Below are positions 16,399 to 25,885 of a stretch of 64,000 nt of DNA, in pieces. Under the pieces are notes generated by a model. It searched no databases. It was not told the DNA's origin and worked only from the letters and a program-made list of their open reading frames with translations. The stretch comes from Brevundimonas sp. UBA6550 (GTDB lineage: Bacteria > Pseudomonadota > Alphaproteobacteria > Caulobacterales > Caulobacteraceae), in NCBI RefSeq assembly GCF_002434505.1, contig NZ_DJKE01000010.1:34646-98645 (forward strand). Direction: 5' to 3'. A program made the translations under genes and the position numbers. The stretch's first letter is position 1. Each line of letters opens with the position of its first letter.

Positions 16399-17309
16399 TC
16401 CGCCTTTCGGATTTCAGCCTGACCAGCCGCCGGCCCGGCCTGTTGCCCCCCGCCGCCGCGGGCGAGCCGTGGCTGATGACGGTGATCGCCGTGCTGTGCT
16501 TCCTGGCCTGTCTGGCCGCCGTGGCCGCCTCCGCCGCCGATCGCGCCGCACACGGCTGGGCGCGGCAGCTGGGCGCCGAGGCCACCGTCCAGGTGCGCCC
16601 CCGCGTCGGCGAGACCGGCGACACCGCCGCCGCCCGCGCGGCCGAGACTCTGTCGGGCGTCGCCGGGGTCGAGGAGGCCGCCGCCCTGGACCGCAAGGCG
16701 GCCGAGGATCTGCTGCGCCCCTGGCTGGGCGATGCGGTCCTGCCCGACCTGCCCCTGCCCCATCTGGTCACCGTGCGGCTGGACCCCCAGGCGCCCGCCA
16801 GCGCCGTGACCCTGAGCCGCGCCCTGGCCGAGGCGGGTCTGGACGCCACGGTCGACGACCACAGCCTGTGGCGCGGCGAGGTGGAGCGTTCGGCCAATCT
16901 GATCACCGCCCTGGCCGGCGCGGCCTTCCTGGCCACGGCCCTGGCCGCCGCCGCCGCCATCGCCTACGCCACCCGCGCAGGCCTGGCCGCCGGGCGGGAC
17001 GTGATCCAGACCCTGAGCCTGAACGGGGCGACGGACGGACGGATCGCCGGCCTGTTCCAGCGCCGATTCGGCCTGCTGGCGGCCGGCGCCGGCGCCATCG
17101 GGGCGGGGCTGGCCGCGATCCTGGTCGCCTTGCTGCGTCTGCTGGGCGGATCGGGCGGGCTGACGGCGGCCCTGCCGGTGGCGTGGGGCGACCTGTTGTT
17201 GCTCTCGCCATGCCCGCTGCTGGCGGCTACGGTTGCGGTTCTGGCCGCGAGATTCGCCGCCATGCGGGTGTTGGCTTCGGGTGCGGGCGCGAGCGGGGGG
17301 GACGCATGA
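16395..17309 (+). CDS. ftsX: Cell-division protein FtsX
   Basis: Membrane partner of FtsE, 304 residues. One N-terminal helix (LMTVIAVLCFLACLAAVAA) is followed by an extracellular domain of about 120 residues (AEATVQVRPRVGETG…HLVTVRLDPQAP) and then three hydrophobic helices in the C-terminal half (FtsX/MacB fold). QTLSLNGATDGRIAGLFQRRFG is the cytoplasmic loop that contacts FtsE. Both gene junctions are 4-bp ATGA overlaps, so ftsE, ftsX and the DUF218 gene are translated together. Confidence 0.93.
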   Translation: MIRLSDFSLTSRRPGLLPPAAAGEPWLMTVIAVLCFLACLAAVAASAADRAAHGWARQLGAEATVQVRPRVGETGDTAAARAAETLSGVAGVEEAAALDRKAAEDLLRPWLGDAVLPDLPLPHLVTVRLDPQAPASAVTLSRALAEAGLDATVDDHSLWRGEVERSANLITALAGAAFLATALAAAAAIAYATRAGLAAGRDVIQTLSLNGATDGRIAGLFQRRFGLLAAGAGAIGAGLAAILVALLRLLGGSGGLTAALPVAWGDLLLLSPCPLLAATVAVLAARFAAMRVLASGAGASGGDA

Positions 17310-17944
17310 GACTGTTGAGCGTCGTCTTCATCGCCGGCCTGATCTGGCTGGTCGGCCTGTTCGCCTTCGCTCACCGGGTGCGCGAACTGACGCCCGCCGA
17401 GGATCCCGCCCGCGCCGACGCCATCGTGGCCCTGACCGGCCCGTCGTCCGAGCGCGTCAACGCCGCCATCCGCCTGCTGGAACAGGGCAAGGGCGAGCGG
17501 GTGCTGATCTCGGGCGTCAACCGCGAGGTGCGCCGCCGCGAACTGCGCGAACTGACCCCCGGCTCCAGCCGCCTGTTCAACTGCTGCGTCGACCTGGGCT
17601 TCGAGGCCGAGGATACGGTCGGCAACGCCCAGGAGATCGCCGCCTGGGCGCGGTCCAAGGGCTATCGCAGCTTGATCGTGGTGACGTCCGACTATCATAT
17701 GCCGCGCTCGCTGGTGGAGATCCGGGGCCAGGCGCCGGGGGTCAAGCTGACCCCCTACGCCGTCTCGACCCCGTCGCTGGACAATGCGCGCTGGTGGCGG
17801 GCGGCGGTGACGGCGCGGCGCATGACGCTGGAATACATGAAATACCTGGCCGTCCTGGGGCGCGAGGGCGTGCGTCGCCTCACCCGCGAGCCGCCCGCCG
17901 CCGCGACGCCCGTTCCCGCCGCCGAAGAGAAGGCCCCCGCCTAA
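17306..17944 (+). CDS. YdcF/SanA-like DUF218 protein
   Basis: A 212-residue membrane-anchored protein with one N-terminal helix (LLSVVFIAGLIWLVGLFAF) and a DUF218 domain: ADAIVALTGPSSERVNAAI, ERVLISGVN, the DTVGNAQEIAAWARSKGY stretch and LIVVTSDYHMPRSL. The family includes SanA and YdcF and is linked to envelope integrity; chemistry is unproven. Located between ftsX and plsC in an operon common to alphaproteobacteria. Start ATG 17306 overlaps the ftsX stop. Confidence 0.88.
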   Translation: MRLLSVVFIAGLIWLVGLFAFAHRVRELTPAEDPARADAIVALTGPSSERVNAAIRLLEQGKGERVLISGVNREVRRRELRELTPGSSRLFNCCVDLGFEAEDTVGNAQEIAAWARSKGYRSLIVVTSDYHMPRSLVEIRGQAPGVKLTPYAVSTPSLDNARWWRAAVTARRMTLEYMKYLAVLGREGVRRLTREPPAAATPVPAAEEKAPA

Positions 17945-18676
17945 GTGAATACGCTACGCTCCCTCCTGTTCACCGCCTGGCTGTACCTATCGATGCCGGT
18001 CTTCGCCGTCGGCCTGTCGCCGGCGCTTTTGATGCCGCATCGGTTCGCCATGGGCGTCATCCAGATGTGGGCCAAGGCGGTGCTGTTCGGCCTGCGCTGG
18101 ATCGCGGGGGTTAGGGTGGAGTTCCGGGGGCTGGAGAACTGTCCGTCGGGCGCCGCCCTGGTCGCCTCCAAGCACCAGGGGATGCTGGATATCGTGGCCC
18201 TGCTGGCGGTGCTGCCCGACGCCTGTTTCGTGATGAAGAAGGAGCTGATGCCCCTTCCCTTCTTCGGCTGGTTCGCCTGGAAGGCCAAGATGATCGCCGT
18301 GGACCGCGCCGGTCACGCCAAGGCGCTGAAGGACATGACGCGCCAGGCCAGGGATCGCCTGAGCGAAGGCCGCCAGATCGTCATCTTTCCCGAGGGCACG
18401 CGCAACGATCCCGGCGCGCCCGGCGATTACAAGCCCGGCGTCGCCGCCATCTATCGCGATCTGGAAGGCCCCTGCTGGCCTGTGGCCACCAACTCGGGCG
18501 TCCATTGGCCAGCCCACGGCTTCCGCCGCCACCCCGGCGTGGTGGTGTTCGAGTTCCTGGAGCCGATCCCCGCCGGCCTGAAGCGCGGCGCCATGATGGC
18601 GTTGCTGGAAAGTCGCATCGAGACGGCTTCGTTGGCTCTGCTGGAGCCAAAGGGGCGTCCCGAACGTATCGTGTGA
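17945..18676 (+). CDS. plsC: 1-acyl-sn-glycerol-3-phosphate acyltransferase
   Basis: Acylates lysophosphatidic acid to phosphatidic acid. 243 residues with an N-terminal hydrophobic segment. The catalytic motif appears as KHQGMLD (H-x4-D), the second block as the MKKELMPLPFFGW region, and the third as VIFPEGTR. The GTG start at 17945 follows directly on the previous stop codon, so translation is coupled. Together with ftsEX and the DUF218 gene it links division with phospholipid supply. Confidence 0.92.
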   Translation: MNTLRSLLFTAWLYLSMPVFAVGLSPALLMPHRFAMGVIQMWAKAVLFGLRWIAGVRVEFRGLENCPSGAALVASKHQGMLDIVALLAVLPDACFVMKKELMPLPFFGWFAWKAKMIAVDRAGHAKALKDMTRQARDRLSEGRQIVIFPEGTRNDPGAPGDYKPGVAAIYRDLEGPCWPVATNSGVHWPAHGFRRHPGVVVFEFLEPIPAGLKRGAMMALLESRIETASLALLEPKGRPERIV

Positions 18677-18701
18677 CCTGAATCCCATTCGAGGAACATC
18701 C

Positions 18702-19489
18702 ATGTCCCTGCGCTTCCTGGCCATGACGGCCGCCATCGCCGCAACGGCCTTCGCCGGTTCCGCCTTCGCCCAGTCGCAGCCTTACGAACAGGTCCGGCCC
18801 GCCGCCGAGGGCTGGACCGTAGATCTGGGGGCCGGGGTGCTGTATCGTAACGACAGCAATGGCGACACCGGTTCCAAGACGACGGTCGCGCCCTGGATCT
18901 CGGCCAATTATCGCGACATCGTCTATCTGACGCCGATCGATGGTCTGGGCTGGAACGTGGTCAAGACCGACGATTTCCGCGCCGGGGTTCAGGTTCGCCC
19001 GCGCTTCTCGGCCGATGATATCGAAGGGCTGGCGCTGGACCGTCCGGGCTTCGGCGCCGATCTGGCCGCCTACGCCTTCAAACGCCTGCCGGGCAACGTC
19101 GTCGTCGGCGGCCGCATCAGCCGCGACATCAGCGACGTCAGCGAAGGCACGGAATACTACGCCTCCGTCGGCCATCAGCGGGTCACGCCGGTCGGTCTTC
19201 TGAACGCCTCGGTCTATGTGCGCGGCGGCGACGCCAAGCTGGCCGACGCCTATTATGGCGTAAGCGCGTCCGAAGCGACGGCCAACGGCATCGCGCCTAT
19301 TCGCCGGGCGGCGGCCTGCAAGGCGCCGGCGCCAGTCTGGTCCTGCTCGTTCCGATCGGCGACAAATGGGGCGCGGGCGGCCTGCTGAACTATGAACGCC
19401 GTCTGGGCGACGTCGCCGACAGCCTTCTGTCCAGGAATGACGACGCCATCCGCACGGGCGTCTTCATCGCCCGTCGCTTCGGCGGCTGA
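18702..19489 (+). pseudogene. MipA/OmpV-like outer-membrane protein, frameshifted
   Basis: Begins as a good secreted protein: signal peptide with cleavage near AFAQS, then WTVDLGAGVLYRNDSN and beta-barrel strands of the MipA/OmpV family (scaffold for murein enzymes). In frame the product stops at 19388 after an uncharacteristic Ala/Cys/Arg-rich tail. The proper C-terminus is found in another frame from about 19298 (YSPGGGLQGAGASLVLL to TGVFIARRFGG, stop 19489), ending in the aromatic-containing barrel strand. One base is missing near 19293-19298. It may be a real pseudogene or a consensus error. Confidence 0.75.
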
Positions 19490-19510
19490 CGACGAAAAGG
19501 CGGCGACCGG

Positions 19511-20629
19511 TCAGGTCGCCGCGAACTCGCTCAGGGCGTCGATCACGGCGCGGTTCTGGTCTTCGGTGCCGATGGTGATACGCAGGGCCTGGGGTAGGCC
19601 GTATCCGCCGACCGGGCGGACGATGACGCCCTTGCTGTTCAGATAGTCGTTGGCGGCGGCGGCGCGCTCGGCGTCGTCGAACAGCACCAGCACGAAGTTT
19701 CCGGCGCTGGGCAGGACCTCCAGGCCAAAGCCGCGCAGGGCCTGGGTCAGGCGCGGCTTCCACGTCGTGACCAGATCACGCGACGCCTCCTGATGCGCGG
19801 TGTCCGACAGGGCGGCCGTCGCCGCCTCGAGCCCCGGAACCGAGACGTTGAACGGCAGGCGGATGCGGTCGATGGCCTCGGCCACCGCGACCGGCGCATA
19901 GCCGAAGCCGATGCGCAGGCCCCCCAGTCCGTGGATTTTGGAGAAGGTGCGGGTGACGACGATGTTCGACGCCTCCTTGGCCAGCGGGAAGGACGTCTCC
20001 CAGTCCGCCTCGGTCACATATTCCGCATAGGCCTCGTCCACGACCAGAATGACACGCGACGGCAGGGCGGCGTGCAGGCGGCGGATTTCCTCGCCCGTGT
20101 TGTAGCTGCCGGTCGGATTCGACGGATTGGAGACGTAGACGATCCTGGTGCGGTCATCGACCTGGGCCAAGAGGGCGTCGACCTCGGCCTTGAAGTTCGG
20201 TTCGGGCGCCAGCTTGACCTGAGCTTCGCAGCCCAGAGCGCTGATGCGGTAGGCCAGGAAGCCGTACTGGCCGCAGACGATATTGTCGCCCGCCGTCAGA
20301 TAGGTCTGGTTCAACAGGGCGAACACTTCGTCCGAGCCGTTGCCGAAGATCAGCCGCTCGGGCTCCAGCCCGTGCAGTTCGGCGACGGCGTCGCGCAGCT
20401 TGGTCGCCCGGCCGTCGGGATAGACGTGGATGTTGCGAACTGCCGCCTCATAGGCCGCCCGCGCCTTTTCGCCGGCGCCCAGCATGTTCTCGTTGGACGA
20501 CAGCTTCATCGGCTCGGCCACGCCCGCGATGGACGACTTGCCGCCGACATAGGGGGCGATGTCGAGGATGCCGGGCTTGGGCGCAGGGCCTTGGAGCGCG
20601 GGGCCTGGAGTCGCGGTCGCGTCGGTCAT
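19511..20629 (-). CDS. hisC: Histidinol-phosphate aminotransferase
   Basis: PLP aminotransferase of histidine synthesis; in many alphaproteobacteria it also transaminates aromatic keto acids. 372 residues. Visible: substrate stretch MKLSSNENMLGAG, YPDGRATKLRDAVAELHGL, FGNGSDEV, the PLP-Asp region VVDEAYAEYV and the PLP lysine in TRTFSKIHGLGGLRIG. The C-terminal arginine sits in QALRITIGT. The chorismate-mutase-like gene lies 13 bp upstream on the same strand, supporting a role in aromatic amino acid synthesis. Confidence 0.94.
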   Translation of the reverse strand: MTDATATPGPALQGPAPKPGILDIAPYVGGKSSIAGVAEPMKLSSNENMLGAGEKARAAYEAAVRNIHVYPDGRATKLRDAVAELHGLEPERLIFGNGSDEVFALLNQTYLTAGDNIVCGQYGFLAYRISALGCEAQVKLAPEPNFKAEVDALLAQVDDRTRIVYVSNPSNPTGSYNTGEEIRRLHAALPSRVILVVDEAYAEYVTEADWETSFPLAKEASNIVVTRTFSKIHGLGGLRIGFGYAPVAVAEAIDRIRLPFNVSVPGLEAATAALSDTAHQEASRDLVTTWKPRLTQALRGFGLEVLPSAGNFVLVLFDDAERAAAANDYLNSKGVIVRPVGGYGLPQALRITIGTEDQNRAVIDALSEFAAT

Positions 20630-20642
20630 GAAAAGCCTTGAA

Positions 20643-21329
20643 CTAATAGAGGGGGGCGGCGCCGATGACGCCGCTCAACCGGCCGGGCGCGGTCTTCAGC
20701 CGCCCGTCGTCGGCCTGCACATAACCCGTCAACACGAACAGCTTCAACCCGCCCGCCGCCGCCAGGGGGTCGGCGATCAGCCCCGCCGCGCCCAGGGCGT
20801 CCACGATCTTGGTCTCGGACCAGCCGCTGTCGGTGACCCAGAAGCTGCGGTCGTCGCCGCTGGGACCGGACGGCTCCCTGGCCACGACGAACGCCTGGGG
20901 CCGGCCGCGCCGGTCGTCGGGCAGGGCGGCGACGATGCGAAGCTCCGGCCGCGCCAGCAGCCGTCCCCACCACGGGCGATCGGACGACAGGTCGATCACG
21001 GCGCGCGATCCCGAATCGGCCGCCTTCAGCGCGTCCTCGGCCGACAAGGGGCGGATGCCCAGGCCGAACCGATCCGTCGCCAGGGCCTGGGCCACGCCGC
21101 CGCTGGCGACCAGGGCAGGGCCGGTCGCCGCCTCCAGCCGGCCCCAGACCGTCTTGATGACGGCGGCCTCGACCGGCGACAGACCGTCCAGCAGGGCGCG
21201 CAGGGCGATGGCGGACGCATCCAGGCGGTCGCGCGGTCCGGCCGCGATGCGCGCGGCCACGGCGCGGACCACCGCCTGATCCAGCGCCAGCAGGTCCTGG
21301 TCCATTTGCGGTTCGTCCAGCAGGGTCAT
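20643..21329 (-). CDS. Chorismate-mutase-like protein
   Basis: A 228-residue protein whose N-terminal 80 residues look like a helical AroQ-type chorismate-mutase fold (LLALDQAVVRAVAARIAAG, SPVEAAVIKTVWGRLEA). The key basic residues are not easily matched. The rest (LRIVAALPDDRRGRPQAFVV, FWVTDSGWSETKIVDAL) is not a standard prephenate dehydratase domain. Its position just before hisC suggests phenylalanine/tyrosine synthesis. The ATG overlaps the DUF2125 stop (ATGA). The domain call is tentative; it may be an unrelated helical protein. Confidence 0.5.
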   Translation of the reverse strand: MTLLDEPQMDQDLLALDQAVVRAVAARIAAGPRDRLDASAIALRALLDGLSPVEAAVIKTVWGRLEAATGPALVASGGVAQALATDRFGLGIRPLSAEDALKAADSGSRAVIDLSSDRPWWGRLLARPELRIVAALPDDRRGRPQAFVVAREPSGPSGDDRSFWVTDSGWSETKIVDALGAAGLIADPLAAAGGLKLFVLTGYVQADDGRLKTAPGRLSGVIGAAPLY

Positions 21330-22384
21330 CAGAACAGCTTCGGCGCCGGGGCCAGGGGGAAGGGCCCCAGCCAGGTTCGTCCGTCGCGGAACACCAGCGT
21401 CAGCGGCAGTTGCTCCTGTCCCGTCGCCTGGGCCGCGCCGGCGGCGGCGGCGGCCCCCGCCGCGCCGATGCGATTGACCGGCCCCTGGCGCGTCGCCATC
21501 AGGCCGGACAGGGCCGGCAACGGCTTTTGCGCCTGCAGTTCCACCTGGCCTGTCAGCCGGCCGTTCGCGTCGGCCTTCAGCAGGTCGCTGGTCAGGGTGG
21601 CGCGGCTGTCGCCCGCCTGAAGATCGCCGCGCACGTCGCGGAAGGCGCCGCCGGCCCTGGTCCAGGCGGAAAAGACGCCGGCGGCGTCCCCGCCGGTCTT
21701 CAACAGGCTGGCCCGGCCGATCACGGCCTCCAGCTGGGTCGTCAGATAGCCGTCCTGGGCGAAGCCCTCGACCGGACCGTCGGCGCGGCCCTGACCGCCG
21801 ACCAGACGGAACATCACATCGACGTCGTCGGCCGGCAGGGTCGAACCCTCCAGATGCGGGCGGGCGTAAAGCTCGATCCGTTCGGCGCGGGCGATGGGGA
21901 AGGGTTCGGCGCCGGTCTGGGTCGTGAAGATCGGATTGACCATCTCCAGCGCCAGATTGGGCCAGCGCTGGTCGATGCCGCTGGCGCTCATGCGGATGGC
22001 GTCGCCCTTGACCGCCACCTCGCCCTTGCCGGCGCGGGTCAGGACCAGCCCCTGCGGCGCCACCACCACCCATTTGGTCGGCTGATAGGCGTTAGCCTCG
22101 GCCGTCAGTTCGGGCGCGGCCAGAGCGTGGCCCGACGGCATGCCGATCACCAGGTGATCCAGCACGACATGGGTGCGGAACGGCCAGCCGGTGATGGTCT
22201 TGTCGTCGTAACGCACGGTCCAGCCGCCCTGGCGCAGGGTCTGGACCTGGGCCTCCAGCCGCGTGTCGATCTGGCGTGTCAGATAGAACCACCAGCCGGT
22301 CCAGCCCGCCAGGACGATCAGCACCAGGATGAAGGGCGCATACAGGCCCTTGCGACTGTGTCTCGCAGGCGGGGTTTCGGTCAT
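21329..22384 (-). CDS. DUF2125 membrane-anchored protein
   Basis: A 351-residue protein with one N-terminal transmembrane helix (YAPFILVLIVLAGWTGWWFY) and a large extracytoplasmic region. GGWTVRYDDKTITGWPFRTH is the hallmark of DUF2125, an envelope family with AsmA-like beta-strand features (repeated strands such as AIRMSASGIDQRWPNLALEM). The function is unknown; lipid or envelope handling is an inference. Translationally coupled to the following chorismate-mutase-like gene by ATGA overlap. Confidence 0.85.
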   Translation of the reverse strand: MTETPPARHSRKGLYAPFILVLIVLAGWTGWWFYLTRQIDTRLEAQVQTLRQGGWTVRYDDKTITGWPFRTHVVLDHLVIGMPSGHALAAPELTAEANAYQPTKWVVVAPQGLVLTRAGKGEVAVKGDAIRMSASGIDQRWPNLALEMVNPIFTTQTGAEPFPIARAERIELYARPHLEGSTLPADDVDVMFRLVGGQGRADGPVEGFAQDGYLTTQLEAVIGRASLLKTGGDAAGVFSAWTRAGGAFRDVRGDLQAGDSRATLTSDLLKADANGRLTGQVELQAQKPLPALSGLMATRQGPVNRIGAAGAAAAAGAAQATGQEQLPLTLVFRDGRTWLGPFPLAPAPKLF

Positions 22385-22432
22385 GCAGGCTCCGGCGTTC
22401 GTCGTCCTATACCGCAGTCGGGCGACGGGTTT

Positions 22433-22906
22433 CTAGGCGGTCAGATCGGCCAGTACGGCGTCGGCCGCGCGCCGGGCGTCCTCTGGCGCGATCTCCAGCA
22501 GCAGGCCGCGTTGGCCGGCGTTGATCAGGATGCGGTCGAACAGGATCGCCGTCTCGTCCAGGGCGGTCCTGACGGCCTTTCGCTGACCGAACGGGCTGAC
22601 CCCGCCGACCTTGAAGCCGGTCAGCCGTTCGGCGTCGGCGGGCTTCATCATCTGGGCCGACTTGGCGGCGAAGACGGCCGCCAGCTTCTTCATGCTGACC
22701 TCGCAGTCGGAGGGAACGACGACGCAGGCGGGCGCGCCGTCCACCAGCGTCATCAGGGTCTTGAACACCTGCTCCGGCGCCCAGCCCAGGGCTTCGGCCG
22801 CCTGCAATCCCGTGCGCGGCGCGTCGGGATCGTAGTCGTAGGGGTGCAGGAGGAAGGCGACGCCGGCCTTGGTCAGGGCGACGGTCGCGGGCGTGGTCTT
22901 GGACAT
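22433..22906 (-). CDS. ybaK: YbaK-type Cys-tRNA(Pro) deacylase
   Basis: Hydrolyses mischarged Cys-tRNA(Pro). 157 residues, one YbaK/EbsC domain: the catalytic lysine region QVFKTLMTLVDG, VVVPSDCEVSMKKLAAVF, and GGVSPFGQRKAVRTALDE. Length and order of motifs match YbaK. It lies 3 bp after the helicase gene stop and on the same strand. Confidence 0.92.
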   Translation of the reverse strand: MSKTTPATVALTKAGVAFLLHPYDYDPDAPRTGLQAAEALGWAPEQVFKTLMTLVDGAPACVVVPSDCEVSMKKLAAVFAAKSAQMMKPADAERLTGFKVGGVSPFGQRKAVRTALDETAILFDRILINAGQRGLLLEIAPEDARRAADAVLADLTA

Positions 22907-22909
22907 GGC

Positions 22910-25777
22910 TCAGGCCGGCTCGGGGTTCAGGAAACTGCGGGTCAGCTCGACCGCATCGGCCAGCCCCATGCGCTGGACCTCGGTTCCCGGCGGCAGGCTG
23001 GCGAACAGGCGGGTGGGGGTGGCGGCGTCCAGCATCAGGAACACCCCCTTGTCGTCGCCGCGCCGGATCAGGCGGCCGAACGCCTGGGCGATGCGGGCGC
23101 GGGCCAGCGCGTCGTCATAGCCTTTTCCGCCCAGCCTTTCACGCCGCGCCTTGTGCAGCAGATCCGGGCGCGGCCACGGCACGCGGTCGAAGGCCAGGAC
23201 GCGCAGGGACCGCCCCGGCACGTCCACCCCGTCGCGCACGGCGTCGGTGCCCAGAAGGCATGAGTTCTCTTCCACCCGGAACATGTCGACCAGCGCCCCG
23301 ACCTCCAGCGGATCGACGTGCTGGGCGTAGAGCGGCACGCCCGACCGGGCCAGGTCCGGCCCCAGCCGCTCATAGACCGCCTTCAGCCGACGAATGGCGG
23401 TGAACAGCCCCAGCCCCCCGCCGCCCGCCGCCAGGAACAGTTCGCGCATCGCCGCCGCCGTCTGGCGCGGATCGTCCTTGACCAGGTCGTTGACGACGAT
23501 GACCCGGCTGTTGGCGGCATAGTCGAACGGACTTTCGACCTTCAGCGTGCGCGGCGGTTCGATCAGCCGCGCCGAGCCTGTCCGCAGCCGCGCCAGGTCG
23601 AACGGGTCTTCCTGCAACGGGTCGGACAGGGTGGCGGACGTGACCAGCACCCCGTGCGACGGCACGATCACCGCGGCCTCCAGCGGCACGGTCGGGTCGA
23701 TCCAGTGACGGCGCAGCGCCACGTCGTGAATGCGGCCGAACGCGGTCTCGGCCGACAGCCAGTCGACGAAATCGGGATCGGGCTGATCGCCGCCGTCCTC
23801 CAGCGCCGCCAGCATCGACCGCCAGCCCGGCAGGGTCATGCGCGCGCGGCGATCCAGCCCGCGCAAGGCCCCCTCGATGCGGGATCGCTGCGACCCGTCC
23901 AGTTCGGCGGCCTCGTCGTCCAGAATGTCTTCCAGATGCCGCGACAGCGCCAGAAGCGGCGCCTCGATGGCGGCCAGGGCCTGGGCCGCCGCACGCGCGG
24001 TCTCCGCCACAGGATCGGTCACCGGCTTCAGCGCGCACTCCATGCCGAACTCGGGGCCGCCCCCGAATCCGCCATTGCTGTTGGTCTCGGCCGTGCGCGC
24101 CCGAAGTTGGTCCAGGGCGGCGGCCAGGAAGGCCTCGATCGGACCGATGGGATTGACCTCGCCCGAGGCCGGGGCGACCCGGCCCGAAACCCCTTCGCCC
24201 GGCAGGGCGGCCGAGGCGCGGATGGCGTCCTGCAGCGCCTTCAGGGCCGCCTCATTGTCATCGACCATGTCGCCCAGGCGCTGCTCCAGCCCGCGCCCGC
24301 GCCGCCCCCGCCCCTCCGGCCCTCTGATCCAGCGGCGCAGCTCGGCCGCCTCCTGGCCCGACAGGCAGGCGGAAAAGGCGCTGTCGGCGGCGTCGAACAG
24401 GTGGTGGCCCTCGTCGAAGACGATCCGCTTCAGAGCCGCCGTCTCGCCGTCCTGTTTCTGGCCCCGCGCCGACCGCGCCCCGTCGAACGCCGCCTGCGTC
24501 AGGACCAGGGCGTGGTTGGCGATGACCAGATCCGCGCGGCGGCTGGCCCGGATGGTCTTCTCCACGAAACAGGTGCGGTAATGCGGGCAGGCGGCGTGGA
24601 CGCACTCGCCCCGCCGATCCACCAGATTGGCCGCCCCCGCCGCATGGGCCGCCGGCAGGGCGAACAGGCCAGGCAGCCAGCCGGGAAAATCCCCGCCCGT
24701 CATGTCGCCGTCGCGCGTATGCAGCGCCCAGCGCCCCACCAACGCCAGACCGATCAGGTCGCCGTTCCCCAACTGGGCCGCCTGGACCATGTCCTGCAGA
24801 TTGAGGACGCACAGATAGTTTTCGCGCCCCTTGCGGATCACCGCCTTCTTCTTGCGCTCGGCCGGATCGGGCCACAGCGAATGGCTCTCGCGGTCGATCT
24901 GGCGCTGCAGGGCGCGGGTATAGGTCGAGATCCACGCCGCCCCCTGGTTCCGCTCGGCCCACAGGGAGGCGGGCGCCAGATAGCCCAGGGTCTTGCCGGT
25001 GCCGGTCCCCGCCTCGGCCAGCAGGACGCGGGGCCGCCCCTCCTCGTTGCGTGGCGAAAAGGCGAAGGCGGCCTCGGCGGCGTAGTCGGACTGGCTGGGC
25101 CGTGTCTCGTCCAGACCCGAGGCCTGCAGCAGCTTCTCCAGCCGGATGCGCGCGCTCTCGCTGTCGACCGGAGCCGATCCGGCCTCGCCGCGCGGCGCCT
25201 CGTCCTCCCATTCGGTCAGGCGCGACCATACATCCATCCCGGACCCGCGATGCTGGCGCGCCCGCACCCCGCCCGCCTCCAGCGCCTGCACCACCCGCGC
25301 GCCCCAGGCCCAGTTCGCGCGCTGCATCGTCAGGGCCAGCCCATAGGCCGCCTCCCGCTCGGGATAGGCCGGTTCAGCCAGTTCGCGCAGCAGTAGACCC
25401 GCCGCCTCGCGCAGCGCCGCCGCCTGTTCCTCCACCGACTTCGGCTCGGCCAGCCCCAGCGCCAGGGCCAATCCCGTCGGCGACGGCGCGCAGAACCGCG
25501 CCGGCCGCACGAAGGCGTAAAGCTCCAGCACATCCATCAGGTCCGGCGACCGGGGCGGCGGCGTCAGCCCCAGCCGCCGCGCCGTCAGCGACGCATGGGC
25601 CACCATCACAGCCCCGGTCGTGAACACCCCTTCTGCCGCGCCGCGCCCGATCTTCCTGACCCCCGCATCGTCGCACACCGCCCCCGCGCCCGGCGGCGTG
25701 GCCAGAGCCGACGGCAGCCCCGCCCACAGCTCGGCGCCGGTCAGGCGGGTTTCAGCGATGACGGATTCGTCGGCCAC
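22910..25777 (-). CDS. DinG/XPD-like ATP-dependent DNA helicase
   Basis: A 955-residue superfamily 2 helicase. Walker A is EAGTGTGKTLGYLAPA (after an N-terminal extension of about 260 residues), Walker B is IVFDEGHHLF, and the last motif is AFGRLIRRGDDKG. Four cysteines in NYLCVLN and CVHAACPHYRTC between motifs Ia and II fit the [4Fe-4S] domain of DinG/XPD helicases. The N-terminal extension is unusual for E. coli DinG but common in alphaproteobacteria. Likely role: resolving R-loops or forks during repair. Start is GTG at 25777. ybaK follows directly. Confidence 0.88.
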   Translation of the reverse strand: MADESVIAETRLTGAELWAGLPSALATPPGAGAVCDDAGVRKIGRGAAEGVFTTGAVMVAHASLTARRLGLTPPPRSPDLMDVLELYAFVRPARFCAPSPTGLALALGLAEPKSVEEQAAALREAAGLLLRELAEPAYPEREAAYGLALTMQRANWAWGARVVQALEAGGVRARQHRGSGMDVWSRLTEWEDEAPRGEAGSAPVDSESARIRLEKLLQASGLDETRPSQSDYAAEAAFAFSPRNEEGRPRVLLAEAGTGTGKTLGYLAPASLWAERNQGAAWISTYTRALQRQIDRESHSLWPDPAERKKKAVIRKGRENYLCVLNLQDMVQAAQLGNGDLIGLALVGRWALHTRDGDMTGGDFPGWLPGLFALPAAHAAGAANLVDRRGECVHAACPHYRTCFVEKTIRASRRADLVIANHALVLTQAAFDGARSARGQKQDGETAALKRIVFDEGHHLFDAADSAFSACLSGQEAAELRRWIRGPEGRGRRGRGLEQRLGDMVDDNEAALKALQDAIRASAALPGEGVSGRVAPASGEVNPIGPIEAFLAAALDQLRARTAETNSNGGFGGGPEFGMECALKPVTDPVAETARAAAQALAAIEAPLLALSRHLEDILDDEAAELDGSQRSRIEGALRGLDRRARMTLPGWRSMLAALEDGGDQPDPDFVDWLSAETAFGRIHDVALRRHWIDPTVPLEAAVIVPSHGVLVTSATLSDPLQEDPFDLARLRTGSARLIEPPRTLKVESPFDYAANSRVIVVNDLVKDDPRQTAAAMRELFLAAGGGGLGLFTAIRRLKAVYERLGPDLARSGVPLYAQHVDPLEVGALVDMFRVEENSCLLGTDAVRDGVDVPGRSLRVLAFDRVPWPRPDLLHKARRERLGGKGYDDALARARIAQAFGRLIRRGDDKGVFLMLDAATPTRLFASLPPGTEVQRMGLADAVELTRSFLNPEPA

Positions 25778-25848
25778 GTCCGATAGATAGCGACCCTGGG
25801 GCTGAAACGGAACGGGAACATTTCATTGATCCAAACGCTATCCGCGAG

Positions 25849-25858
25849 TATGGCCATA
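25849..25858. promoter_or_regulatory. Short palindrome before antitoxin gene
   Basis: TATGGCCATA, a perfect 10-bp palindrome, lies 28 bp before the chosen antitoxin start in an AT-richer stretch (25810-25870) between the divergent helicase and antitoxin genes. An autoregulatory site for the Phd-type antitoxin is plausible. It shares the core TATNGCCAT-like sequence with the palindrome at 2358-2377 only in part. Confidence 0.4.
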
Positions 25859-25885
25859 AATAATAGCCAGACCGGAGACGCAGCG

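Noticed and set aside
19290..19300. Programmed frameshift in the mipA-like gene
   Set aside because: No slippery heptamer or following pseudoknot is evident; simple base loss or error is the plainer explanation.
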